A stretch of 64,000 bases of DNA, from the NCBI RefSeq assembly GCF_921293095.1, contig NC_060251.1, positions 91,126,566 through 91,190,565 of the forward strand. Direction: 5' to 3'. The notes beneath the pieces are model-generated. The model saw nothing but the letters and a program-made list of their open reading frames with translations, did no database searches and had not been told where the DNA came from. A program made the position numbers and the translations under genes. The DNA comes from Ischnura elegans. Lineage: Eukaryota > Arthropoda > Insecta > Odonata > Coenagrionidae. Numbering within the stretch: the first letter of the stretch is position 1; each line of letters opens with the position of its first letter. This document shows positions 30,642 to 40,305 of this stretch, in pieces.

Positions 30642-33600
30642 CTATTGGAAGATGAAAAATAAACTATGTAAAGAAAATGATTGATAAACAATGGTATTGG
30701 ATCAGCCCATTAATTTAATAATAAAAACTTACTATGCGTGTTGCAATTGTAACGAAATCATCATTAGGTACTCATAAATCCCCATTTGAGACAGATAGAT
30801 ACAGGGTGGTCAGAAATTCACTGATATGCAACCATGGGTGTTAGAGAGTAAGTTATTTAACACGTTTCATATGAATGGCGAGAATTCTCATCATTTTTTC
30901 TGAGCGTTCCGGACAGATGACAACAATTCTCGTCATTCAGGCACGTCAACTTATACAATTTTTAATCACACTAAAGGTATTTGGTATTACGTTATCAGTT
31001 GTTGCTCGTTACTTATCATAAACAGACGTATCATAATGCTTGATTGGGTCAAGTTACCACCACGGGGGTCCAGACCCCCCCAAAATATAAAAATACAATA
31101 ATTAACCTTTCCCATGCTAAAAAGTTACAACTTGAACGACCGCAGCTAGTCCCCCCCCCCCTCCCCCTAGTTTTGATTCTGGGTACGCCCATGTAAGGAT
31201 TGAGTCCTATAGTCATGGAGGTTCTTTCTGGGTGCCGACTGCATGTCCATCATCAATTGTTCTCCTATTAGGGGAGGGGGCTGTTGGGGTGGAGTTCAGC
31301 ATGAAGGGCTTGGTGGCCATTGAAAAATTAGAAAACCTCATCTCTTGGGGAATTATGGAGGAGAAGAACACCTTTTAATGGAGGACTCCAGGATGAATGA
31401 TGGACAACTTTACAAATAAGTACTTTTGGCCCATGATCTCCAGGAGAAAATTAATAGGATCAACTATGGACATATGTATATCGAAATGGAAATCACTGTT
31501 TTCCAATTTTTCAAATGCAGATCTCCTCATGCCCCTTTAAACACATATCAAAGAAATTGCTGAGTGACAAGATACAGTAACCCAAATATAAGAGTTAAGT
31601 AAGATTGTAATTAATGGCAGGTCAGAGAAAAATACTACTTACAGGCATTTCTCAACCCTGACACCTTGGATGTACTCCTCTTGATTCACCACGTACATCC
31701 ATCTCTCGTCTTTGTTCTGCGCCACTTTTGGATACACTACTTGTTCCTGGAATGAATTAAGTCATTATGATTGTGAAGCAGGGAAAGGAACTTTAGCAGT
31801 GATACAAATAAATGAGTAGCATGAACGTAGCCAGGGAATTTGACTAGAAGGGGCTGTGGAAGCAACCACAGATCACCCATTCTCCGTCCCCACTTAAACA
31901 GGGGGTTTTTCTCAACTTGAAATTAAATTTAAAAAAAATTTGAACCTTCTCAGAACTTAAATAAAGCCTAATAAAATAGTAAGCCCATACTAATTAGAAA
32001 AATGGGAGTGGTTTCTACATAATATCTTCCTCTCTATTCCCTCCTCTGTTACTGAACAAAGTGGACCCAAAAATAATTCCTTAACTTATCCTTTTCCTAA
32101 AGAAAGTATATATATGTAATAATTCATCTGAGATTGAAAAAATGAAATATTTGGATGGGACAGTAAGTAACAACATAATTGTTTTGCAATACAGAATGGT
32201 AGGAGGGATCTTCACCCTTTATTAATGCCAGGGCCAAAAATCAATATCATATCATCCGGAGGGCCGCAATGCTCCATGTCACTTTACCACCACATGCATA
32301 AAATTTTTAAAAACATATAATTTCAAAGTGCAATAATCTTTTATGGTTAAAAAGTTCAATCAATCAATACGATTTTTGATACTACATATTTATTTTTGAC
32401 GAGTGTGTCGATGTATATTTTATATTGTGTGGCATGATACAATACTTTCATTAGCCTCTACGAGCTGCAAGAAATTATCTGCCAGGGCACAGGTTGAAGA
32501 CCTATGCTTTGCGAGGGGGGGTTCCGGGGGTCTGGACCTCCCCCCCCCCCCCCCAAACAATATGAGAACCTAATTACTTTGCTTAATAAAAGAAAAAAAT
32601 ATTGAAATATCATGAATCAAAAGATTTCTTTGTAAAATGAATTTTTTTTTTCGTTTATGAAAAGGTTAAAATTAGTTTAAAACCATTATTTTGTACTCTG
32701 TTTTTAAAAAATTTCCACCCCTGGTTTTGGGACCCCCCTGAACGAAATTCCTGGTTACGCTACAGTAGAAGATCGTTGATGTAAAGCATGATATTTTATT
32801 GGACATACGCACATGATATCTATATATTATGGGGAAAAAACTTAAAAGTGGTCATCTTTCATGATAATGATTTTATAAAAGTAGTTTTACAAAAAAACTT
32901 TGAAAGCAATACATTTCTCAAATACATAGCAACAAATTCACTCAAGCCATTGTAGTCCACCTGCTTTGCTTAATCTAAAACAATGAGAGTTCTAACAACC
33001 ACTTCAAGTCAAGATATTTCAGCTTCGAGTTATCTGCAGAGATATAATTTGAATTGCTATTCTGGGAACAACCAAGTGCCACTCAAGAAGCTATTTTAAC
33101 ACATGGCAAAAATAACAATGTTGACCACTTCAGACCAGATCATGTTCTCAAGAATAACTACCATATAAACAATCACCACTTGAGTGAACTAATCTTTTAA
33201 GAATTGAGTGAGCAAGCAGACCTACTCATGTTGTAGTAGAAAATCATTCACAAAAATCACTATGGTATATAAATGGCATAAAAATGTGTATAATATGTGA
33301 ATGTATATAATGTGCATAATATATGTATAATATGTGTATAAAATGAGTATAATATGTGAATAGATATGGTACATATATAATAGAAATATGTACTCACAAC
33401 AGATTGGCACAAGGTATTCTCATCTGTGGAATCAATTCGCTGAGAAATCGAGGTGTCATTCAACTGGAAAAATAAATATTTAATTAATATCGATATTGTT
33501 ACTTTATCAGCATAGCTATCATGAAAACCACCTGAATACCTTTCTACTTCTACTTACCAATAGGTCGTTGCCAAAAAATTCCTTCAGAGTATCTCCTCCC

Positions 33601-35875
33601 TTTCTCAAGACTACCTTCACGTGCTCACTACAAATGCAAAAGAGAAAAAAATCAATAGCTATTTGCAACAGAGTAAATCAGGTATAAGTATAACAGTGAG
33701 TTATTTCAAGCAATTAACAGCAGGGAAAAATAAGTTGATTGTTTTCATTATGTCTATAATACTACAGACGTAAGCAGTGAATTAGCATCTGAGTACTCAG
33801 AGCATTTACATAAATCAAAGCTGCTTACGCTTATTAACACTTTGCGTACGGATGGCGAGAATTCTCGTCATTTTTTTCCCGAACTTTCCGGATGGATGAG
33901 GAAGATTCTTGTCATTTATGCGCGTCAACCTGAACAATTTCAAAGCATACAATACGTATTGGTTAGTACATTTTCAGTTGTTGTTCGTTATTCATAACGA
34001 ATTGATAAATCATAACGTTTGATTGGTTAAAGTTATATTCTAAACATTAGCTTTTTAACCACGTTTAAACCAAAGGCATTACGCCCTAATAGGCACATAT
34101 TTCCAAAATCGACGTTCCTAGGAATTTGAATACCCCGGTATGCAACGTGTTAACATGAATTTATACTGTTGTTTTCATTTCATAAGATTGAAAATTTTTA
34201 AATTAATAGACACACCTCTAACTAAGGAATACTGAAATTGAATAAAAATTGGACTTCGTTGAAGAGCCATTTTCTCGTAAGTGAGGTCAAAAATGCTAAA
34301 CAAAGGTTCCCCAAACTTAAGAGGAATCCCTGCATATTAATTGAATCAATGTTATTCCTTATATAAGCATAATGAATAGAATTTTTTAAGGCAAGCCAGT
34401 TTTGAGAGGTGAGTAGCTAAAATTTATTTCATGCAACAATTATTACATATTTATAAAAAATCTTACTAACAAACAATTCCTTGAATTCACCACACAAAAA
34501 CAACATCAGGCGGATCATACAGCAGGCATGATATTTCAACACTGGTGTTAATGGATAGTCAACATTTTTGGATGGAAAATTCAAGTTGTATAAACAAAGA
34601 TAGCATAAAGGTGGATAGGAAACGTTGATGATAAACGAACAGCAATACAAATACGAGCACCATCAGATAAATGAAAACGAGAAGTATTCGAATAAAAAAT
34701 ATATCCATTACAGAAAAAACAAGATCGCCGAAATATTTTTACACTTTTCTTTCCTTCATGAATGTTATGGGTTTGATTTGCGAGTGTAAAAAAATACATA
34801 CTCTAAAAACTCGGTCGCATGAATGAATTAATTGTGAAATCAAACCAGTGCAAATGACGAGATACAATGCATCAGATAAAATTGCCGATGATTGACTCTA
34901 AAATTCATTACAGGACCCCGAAAGGAGATTTACTAACAGTATATGCATTTATTTCATTTAATCGCCAACAATAAAGGCTCGGAAGGGTACTCACGTGGGA
35001 TAGTTGTCCACAGATTCACAGAAAGTGCTGCCTTTTGCACAGTTTGGCGCGACAGACCCAGGAGCAAACTTCCCCTTGTTTGTCTCCTTGGTGGGCCCTG
35101 GGAATACAATGACCTCTTGGGTGCCATCCGACTTGCCCTGGTCTAATGAATCTCCCATCCCCTTGCCTGGACCCATGCGAACGGAGGGACCCCCACCTTG
35201 CTGCGACTGTTCGACCCTCGAGCTGGTCTTGCTCTGCTCCTGAGGGTTGGTTTTCCTGTTGTCCCTGTGCAGAACTGTGGAGGTGGACTGGTGAGCCTTA
35301 GACGGGCCGGAGTCCAGGCGGACTTGGCCGGATGACCAATGCGGTATCTCGTCACTCCTCTGCGAGGCTGTGTGGTGCTGCGTGTTTTGGTGCTGGGTGC
35401 CTTGGTGCTGGTGTTGTGGTGCCCGGTGCTGCTGCCCGTCCCGACCTGACTGGAGGGTTATGCGTGGGTTCAGGGGAGTTATGTGGGCGCGTGATTGGTT
35501 GGGGTCCTCTTCCCGTCTAGGGGATGTGTGTCTACCCCCTTGGTCTCTGGTAGATTCGAAGGGCCTGACTGGCTGGGATGATGGTGGAGGTACCACCCTT
35601 GAAGATGAACTTCCGGTAGATCCCCTGTTGTCATACTGGTCAAAGGGGCGCACCGGGAGGTCATCGGTTTCCCTCTGGTTGAAGGGCCTAACCGGAAGAC
35701 TCTGTGAGATGTCGCGTACTTCGTCCCTGCCGTCTGCCTGGCTGAACGGTCGGATAGGTTGGCTGGAGGAAGGCTGTTGCATCACCTCAAGGTTGTGCCT
35801 GCCATCCGACTGTCTGTAACGCCTGATTGGGATGCCATCGTCCCCAAACTGCGGTCTTCCTTCAGCAAAGGACAT
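30449..35875 (-). CDS. Gene B: Spätzle family secreted cystine-knot ligand (5' end missing)
   Basis: Five minus-strand exons (35875-34995, 33627-33558, 33463-33398, 31746-31643, 30641-30449) join with consistent phases (881+70+66+104+193 = 1314 nt), giving 437 residues and a stop. The C-terminal part is a textbook Spätzle domain: STFCESVDNYP, LCQSV, VVYPKVAQNKDERWMYVVN, a Q-V-V-E-C strand, GYKTVCRQKYIYRRLLAL and FRLPSCCSCFV, with seven cysteines from LCQ onward. Family members are secreted as pro-proteins, cleaved by serine proteases, and bind Toll receptors in immunity, patterning or neurotrophic roles. ISQR just before the knot could be a cleavage site (inference). Residues 1-290 form a proline/glutamine/serine-rich pro-region with RPF repeats. 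The paralogue is not assigned. No signal peptide was found, so at least one upstream exon is unresolved. Confidence 0.9.
30857..31040. mobile_element. Truncated copy of the TTAA/CGAGAATTCTCG MITE
   Basis: It starts TTAACACGTTTCATATGAATG and follows the 33.8-kb copy through GCGAGAATTCTC, CGTCATTCAGGCACGTCAAC and on to about 31040, where it meets a G/C-run repeat. The right terminus is absent. Confidence 0.65.
31045..31190. repeat. G/C-run dispersed repeat (hAT-like ends)
   Basis: It starts ACCACGGGGGTCCAGACCCC and ends GATTCTGGGTACGCCC, the pattern of the GGCGTA(G)CC-ended repeats. Similar material lies at 1903-2130, 32505-32765, 39260-39550 and 42522-42775. Confidence 0.5.
31643..31746 (-). 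CDS. Spätzle gene exon: first beta strands of the knot
   Basis: The acceptor is TTCATTCCAG and the donor is CCT/GTAAGT. It reads EQVVYPKVAQNKDERWMYVV and NQEEYIQGVRVEKCL. The W-Y-V-V-N and Q-V-V-E-C pattern is diagnostic of the family. It ends two bases into a leucine codon that the next exon completes. Confidence 0.88.
32505..32765. repeat. G/C-run dispersed repeat
   Basis: A G-run with TTCCGGGGGTCTGGACC near the left, a run of 18 C shortly after, an AT-rich core, and CCTGGTTACGCTACAGT at the right, which is the inverted form of a GGCGTAGCC-type end. Confidence 0.5.
33245..33385. repeat. Imperfect TATAATATGTG tandem repeat
   Basis: Units of roughly 15-17 bases built from GTATAATATGTGTATA and GTGAATGTATATAATG repeat with variation. 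It lies only about 10 bases past the donor of the 66-bp Spätzle exon. Confidence 0.7.
33398..33463 (-). CDS. Spätzle gene exon with first knot cysteine
   Basis: The acceptor is TTCCAG and the donor is GTT/GTGAGT. It is 22 codons, phase 0 at both ends: LNDTSISQRIDSTDENTLCQ then SV. ISQR is a possible protease site that would release the mature knot; this is inference from family behaviour. Confidence 0.82.
33558..33627 (-). CDS. Spätzle gene exon encoding the pre-knot helix
   Basis: The acceptor is GCATTTGTAG and the donor is TTG/GTAAGT. The first base completes the Thr codon of the preceding exon. It reads EHVKVVLRKGGDTLKEFFGN, which matches the conserved segment after DNYP in Spätzle proteins. 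Confidence 0.85.
33834..34153. mobile_element. TTAA-flanked MITE in a Spätzle intron
   Basis: TTAA at 33834-33837 and 34150-34153 flank termini CACTTTGCGTACGG and CCGGTATGCAACGTG, which are imperfect inverted repeats. A perfect palindrome CGAGAATTCTCG lies just inside the left end. A partial second copy is at 30857-31040. Confidence 0.78.
34623..34988 (+). repeat. Direct repeat, copy 1 (next to the large Spätzle exon)
   Basis: About 365 bp that recur at 36574-36930 in the same orientation, with shared blocks such as GTTGATGATAAACGAAC, TCGGTCGCATGAATGAATTA and GGAGATTTACTAAC. It ends within a few bases of the donor of the 881-bp Spätzle exon. Confidence 0.85.
34995..35875 (-). CDS. Spätzle gene large pro-region exon
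   Basis: The acceptor is GCTATTCCAG before the ATG at 35875-35873 and the donor is CCCAC/GTGAGT, with the exon ending at 34995. It encodes a disordered region with repeated PIRRYRQSDGR, PIRPFSQADGR, PVRPFNQRET, PVRPFDQYDNR and PVRPFESTRD units spaced about 15-30 residues apart. A His/Gln-rich stretch (APQHQHQGTQHQNTQHH) and a Gly/Ser/Gln-rich linker follow. The exon ends with PNCAKGSTFCESVDNYP, the conserved entry to Spätzle domains. The first ATG has no following signal peptide, so it is more likely internal than the true start. Confidence 0.85.
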
Positions 35876-35937
35876 CTGGAATAGCATCAAAGAAAAAAAC
35901 TGTAGATCCAGTGATAAATGGCTGATCTTCTAGCATT

Positions 35938-36217
35938 TTAAAATGCAGGATATGGCATGATATTTGAGAGGTGACCGATAGCTCTGGTTATTTTCAACAT
36001 TGGTAATGGTGGGGAAGAAAGTTTGGAGGGAAACTCAGGGTTGTCATAAGCCTGCTCTTCATGAAAGGCAGCAAGGGGATCACTGCTTGACGCCCCATCT
36101 GGTGGACGGAGAACTGTGTCTGAAGTGCTTCCCACAAAACACTCTAGCAGGGATTGAGCAGTCTTTGAGAAATCTTTGACACCACCGGACTTTGAAACCA
36201 CACCATCCCGATCCCTT
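35938..36217 (-). other. Possible upstream coding exon of the Spätzle gene
   Basis: On the minus strand an acceptor-like CATTTTATGAAG precedes an open stretch starting RDGVVSKSGGVKDFSKTAQS and running to a TAA at 35938-35940. It includes PDGASSSDPLAAFHEEQAYD and looks like pro-region coding sequence. It lies only about 60 bases upstream of the large exon's acceptor. I find no strong donor that keeps the frame (TTT/GTGGGA is the only phase-0 candidate of note). Noncoding sequence or part of another transcript remain possible. Confidence 0.3.
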
Positions 36218-36573
36218 CATAAAATGGAGATTATCATATAGCTGAATAAATAAAAATTCCTACGTCAGGCGAAATAATAACTTAACAAAGAGATATTCCC
36301 TTCGAATATGCCTGTAAGTCCACGTTATGAGAGCTTAAGTTTGAGGCAACCCAAAGAGCACATATAAACTAGCTTTACGTAAAATTAGGAAGAAAAGGTG
36401 AAGACACACCTTTAATGAACATCAAAGGCAGCATGAATTATCCACAGGCACACGCGCAAATTATACAAATGAAAAAGTGAGCAACACATTGAAAATAACT
36501 GCCTTAAAGATTGAAAAAATCCGGATTATGGCTTAAAAAGCACGCCGTAAACTGCAGAAAACTGCTAAATGGC

Positions 36574-36930
36574 CGTTGATGATAAACGAACAACAATACA
36601 TATACGAGCACAATCAGATAGACGAAAACGAGAAGTGTACGGAGAAAAAATATATCCATTACAGAAAAAAAAGACATCGCCGAAATATTTTTATGCTTTT
36701 CTTTCTTTCATGAATGTTCTGGGTTTGAGTCGCGAGTGTAAAAAAATACACACTCTAAAAAATCGGTCGCATGAATGAATTAATTGTGAAATCAAACCAG
36801 TGCAAACGACGAGATACGATGAATTAGATAAAATCGCCGACAATTTACATTAAAGGATCGCGAAGGGAGATTTACTAACCGTATATACATTTATTTCATT
36901 TAACCAGCAGAAATAAAGGCTAGGAAGGAC
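36574..36930 (+). repeat. Direct repeat, copy 2
   Basis: Matches 34623-34988 with scattered substitutions. No terminal inverted repeats and no clear target duplication. Beyond its right edge there is no sign of a duplicated exon. Confidence 0.85.
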
Positions 36931-36960
36931 AGCAGCTACACATTCTAGCTATGTATAGAG

Positions 36961-37235
36961 CATTGGCGCAGCGAGGGGTTTAGGGGGATAAACCCCCCCC
37001 CCCAGAACTCAGAGATATTTTAAACTTTACTCCATTTTACTTTATTGGATAAATATTATTTATAGAATAGTGTAAGGGCTAATAAAATATCCCTCAGAAA
37101 GCCGTAAAACTCACCATTGTGAGCCATTTATCTTAAAAATGTCTGGGGAAGGGCACCCGCACTTCCGTATTCCAACCCCCCAGTATTAGTTGCTCCTGAA
37201 ACCCCCTCTAGCCTTTATTCTTAGCTGCGCGCCTG
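36961..37235. mobile_element. hAT-like MITE, copy upstream of the Spätzle gene
   Basis: It starts CATTGGCGCAGCG and ends CTGCGCGCCTG. The flanking octamers GTATAGAG (36953-36960) and GCATAGAG (37236-37243) differ by one base and are the target duplication. The core matches the 12-kb copy through AGAAAGCCGTAAAACTCACC. Confidence 0.82.
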
Positions 37236-37439
37236 GCATAGAGGATTTCTACGTGTGCTAGTGAAATCAGATGCGAATCCAATTTTTGTAATGAGACTTT
37301 TTCAAGTAAATTTTGAAGTGTGAAAAGAAAAATTCTTCTTGGAGAGATTGGAAATGATGTTCTATCTTTGACGTCAATAAGCGGATTTTTTTGATGCTCC
37401 CTGGTGAAATACTTATTTTTTGTCATCTTATTGAGAAAG

Positions 37440-37860
37440 GAAGAGAAGGAAGAATGGAGAAGATGAAGTGGACGGAGAGGATGGGGAGAAGTTGCCTCTC
37501 CTCACCCACCATGTCCTGCACTTCGTCGTTCTCCTCCTCTCCATCTACTTAACCTCTGCCATTCCACACCCACATCTCGAACGCCTCAAGTCTCCTCTCA
37601 TCTTCCTTCCTAAGTTTCCACGTTTCCGCACCGTATAGAGCTACCCTCCAAATCAGACTCTTCATTAACGTTTTCCTCAAATGCTTACATAACGATCCTC
37701 TCATAAGCTCCATTCTGTTTATGAAATCCTCATTTGCTTAAGCAATTCTCTTCCTAATGTCCTTACTGCTGTATCCGTTTTCCTTCATTGCACTGCCCAA
37801 ATAATTGAATTGATTTAACTGCTCGAGTTTTCCCCCGCCTACTTTTACTTTTTTTATACT
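37440..37860 (-). mobile_element. LINE family 1 fragment, minus strand
   Basis: The minus strand reads KVGGGKLEQLNQFNYLGSAM, KENGYSSKDIRKRIA, then ANEDFINRMELMRGSLCKHL, KSLIWRVALYGAETW and KEDERRLEAFEMW. This is the classic end of an RT thumb and linker of a LINE ORF2. Stops and small indels break it. Confidence 0.72.
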
Positions 37861-37889
37861 AAGAAGGATACTTAGCAGAATAATTTCTA

Positions 37890-38390
37890 TAAGAATTTAT
37901 TTATTCGAGTAATTTTTCACATACAGCCGTGGCGCCAATTTACAGTGGAAGGTTTTCAACAATAAAGTGAATTAGACACGATACATTAACAATATAAAAA
38001 CCAACAAAGAATTAACCAGCAATGAAAGTAAAACATTCAATTGGCAGACAGATGGAACAGAGCTTGTGCAGTGAATTTCTTGCATGACAGGTAAAAAAAA
38101 GATCAATGGAAGGAAGGAGCGAATTTAGAAGGGAGAAGAGGCGATATAAATGTGAGCGCTTGGTTAAGGAGATTCTGGGAATAGGCAAATGGAGTAGGGA
38201 GAGCGAGCGGGTGGAACGAGTCGGTATTCTAAAATTCAAGAGAGAGAGGAGTTCAGGGCAGTCAGAGGTCAAGTTTCGGATATTGTGTAGAAAGTTGAAG
38301 TCCGTTTTAAGTCTGGGATTCTGTAGATTAGACAAGGAAAGAGAAGACAATACAGCATCAGAGGACATATTGCGTAAATGAGGGACTCTA
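37890..38390 (-). mobile_element. LINE family 2 3' end, minus strand
   Basis: The minus strand ORF includes LKTDFNFLHNIRNLTSDCPE, IPRISLTKRSHLYRLFSLLN and SLLPSIDLFFTCHARN, then a stop. It ends in the complement of a TTTATTTATT tail with ACATACAGC, matching the plus-strand copy at 6775-7075. Confidence 0.6.
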
Positions 38391-40019
38391 TATCTAAATA
38401 TTTTGGCAAAGAAATCCGACTAAAAAGATGTTTACATTTAGACCCTTCAATCTCTTAAGGCAAAATTGTCACATTATTAATATCACCCTGAAGCAGTGGC
38501 GGGTACAGATGGGGGGCACGCCCCCCCCCCCCCCCCCTGCGGGTCCGCCCATATTGCCAAACGTTGCAGAACCACAACTGTGAGATCATGAGATGGCATT
38601 TAATATATATGTGTAAAATTACTTTACTTAAAATTTTATTTGACTCTGCCTGTGACTTAATTATTTTTTATTACGATAAAACTAAAGGCAACTTGAGATT
38701 TTTTTACGCCCCCCCCCCCCCTTTAGTGTTTTCTGTATCCGCAACTGCCATGGAAAACTTTCAATCACAAATCACTCAAAAAAAAGTTTTATAGCATGGG
38801 GATGCAAGAAATCATATGGGCCCGTATTTTCCCCGGCACATGACCTTCGAGTCTGTTTGTATACCTGCTACGCCTCATGGTGACCCTAGTAGCGAAGACG
38901 AAGAGAAAGGCCTCCGATCTGGTAATATTTATGAAACACTCATGGTCAAGTTCTGGGAAACGATTGAGGACGTTCACTTTTGAATCGAGTTGCAAGGGAA
39001 ACTGCTTCGTGCCATGAACCAGATGGGACTGCACAGAGGAGGCCCAATTCCATCGCGTTGAAGATTGACTTCCGTTGCCACTTCGGTCGCATTTTAATAG
39101 GCTGTCAAAAAATTACCGCGGCGCGATGATGAGTGCAATGCGATCCGTTTTTTTTTATAATATTTCACAGAATAATGTTTGTCATTACGAGGAATAGCAT
39201 TTAAAAAGCTACGAATGTGATAGATCACATCACCATGAGTATGAATTTCGGTTAATACCCATGGACGTAGCCGTAATCAAAACTAGGGAGAAGGGGGAAA
39301 CTAGCTGTGGTCGTTCAAGCAGTAACTTTTATGCACAGAAAAGGTTAGTGAAACCAAAATTTTAAGGAAATTATGACAGCAATTTATTAGTTGTATAATT
39401 GTTTGCTTGAAAAAAATTATGATTTTTATTTTAGTTCCATAGCTTATACTAATATAATTTTTCTCCAAAAGAAAAAATTGTTCATAACTTTTGTTTTGAA
39501 CTAAATTTATTTTCGCTTCTGGTGGGGGGGGGGGGGCAGTTGGGTACGCCCATTTTAATTCCCAATATCGTACCTTATTTCCCCGAGAAACTCAGATCAA
39601 TTTTTCCGTCAGCGAAGCCAGTGGCGACTTCTGTAACCTATTTACATGAGCGGTGGTCGACAACACATTTAGAGGCAACTTGGGGATCCTATTTTGTAAT
39701 ATTCGCGCCATGAACTATGATTGCCCTACGGAACCTGATAAGACGCACTGACGGAGGAATAAAAACCCAATCTAGTAATGTGGTAAACGAGAGTTGCTAT
39801 GAAGACGAACACGGCAGAGTGATTGTTTTGAATGAACGAATTAACGGCTTTAGTGATGCTCTAGGAAACCCATAAGAGCAAAAAACATTAGTACAGATAA
39901 AAATCTGATGAAAATACTATAATTATTAAACAAGTACAACAGAAACACAGGGGTAATAGTATACAATCGTCAAAAAAATCAAATTCATCAACACAAAAAT
40001 TCTTACATTTCAAAACAAC

Positions 40020-40305
40020 AGCACTACTCGTTTAAATATTCGTACAATTCCATCTTAAAAGATCCACGGGTGGAGGAGCAATTTATTGAGGAGTGTAATG
40101 AACTCCAAAACTTGGATACTATGGAGACGGTAATAGGTCTGCCCTGGTTCTTCTGACGGAAACAGTATTTCTGAGGGGGGATAGGTCGTAGAGGCATTGA
40201 GACATATGAATGTGAAAGAGAGAGAACAGAAAGGACCACAAAGTAGCTCCTTCGGGAGCCAAGAGGCAGCCTTTTCCAAGGCAACTGAGTTCTCAGAAAC
40301 ATGAT
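40020..40305 (-). mobile_element. LINE C-terminal fragment, minus strand
   Basis: The minus frame ends SINCSSTRGSFKMELYEYLN and a stop, the common ending of LINE RTs (LP..IR...S...FK..L..YL). Upstream it keeps a plausible basic RT tail. Family assignment is weak. Confidence 0.45.

Noticed and set aside
35370..35819. 149-codon plus-strand frame rich in Trp, Gly and Cys
   Set aside because: It is the antisense shadow of the large Spätzle exon, whose Pro/Gln/Arg codons read as Gly/Trp/Ser on the other strand.
38012..38381. Possible leucine/serine-rich host gene on the minus strand
   Set aside because: It matches the plus-strand LINE tail at 6775-7075, including an AATA-type terminus, so it is a LINE fragment.
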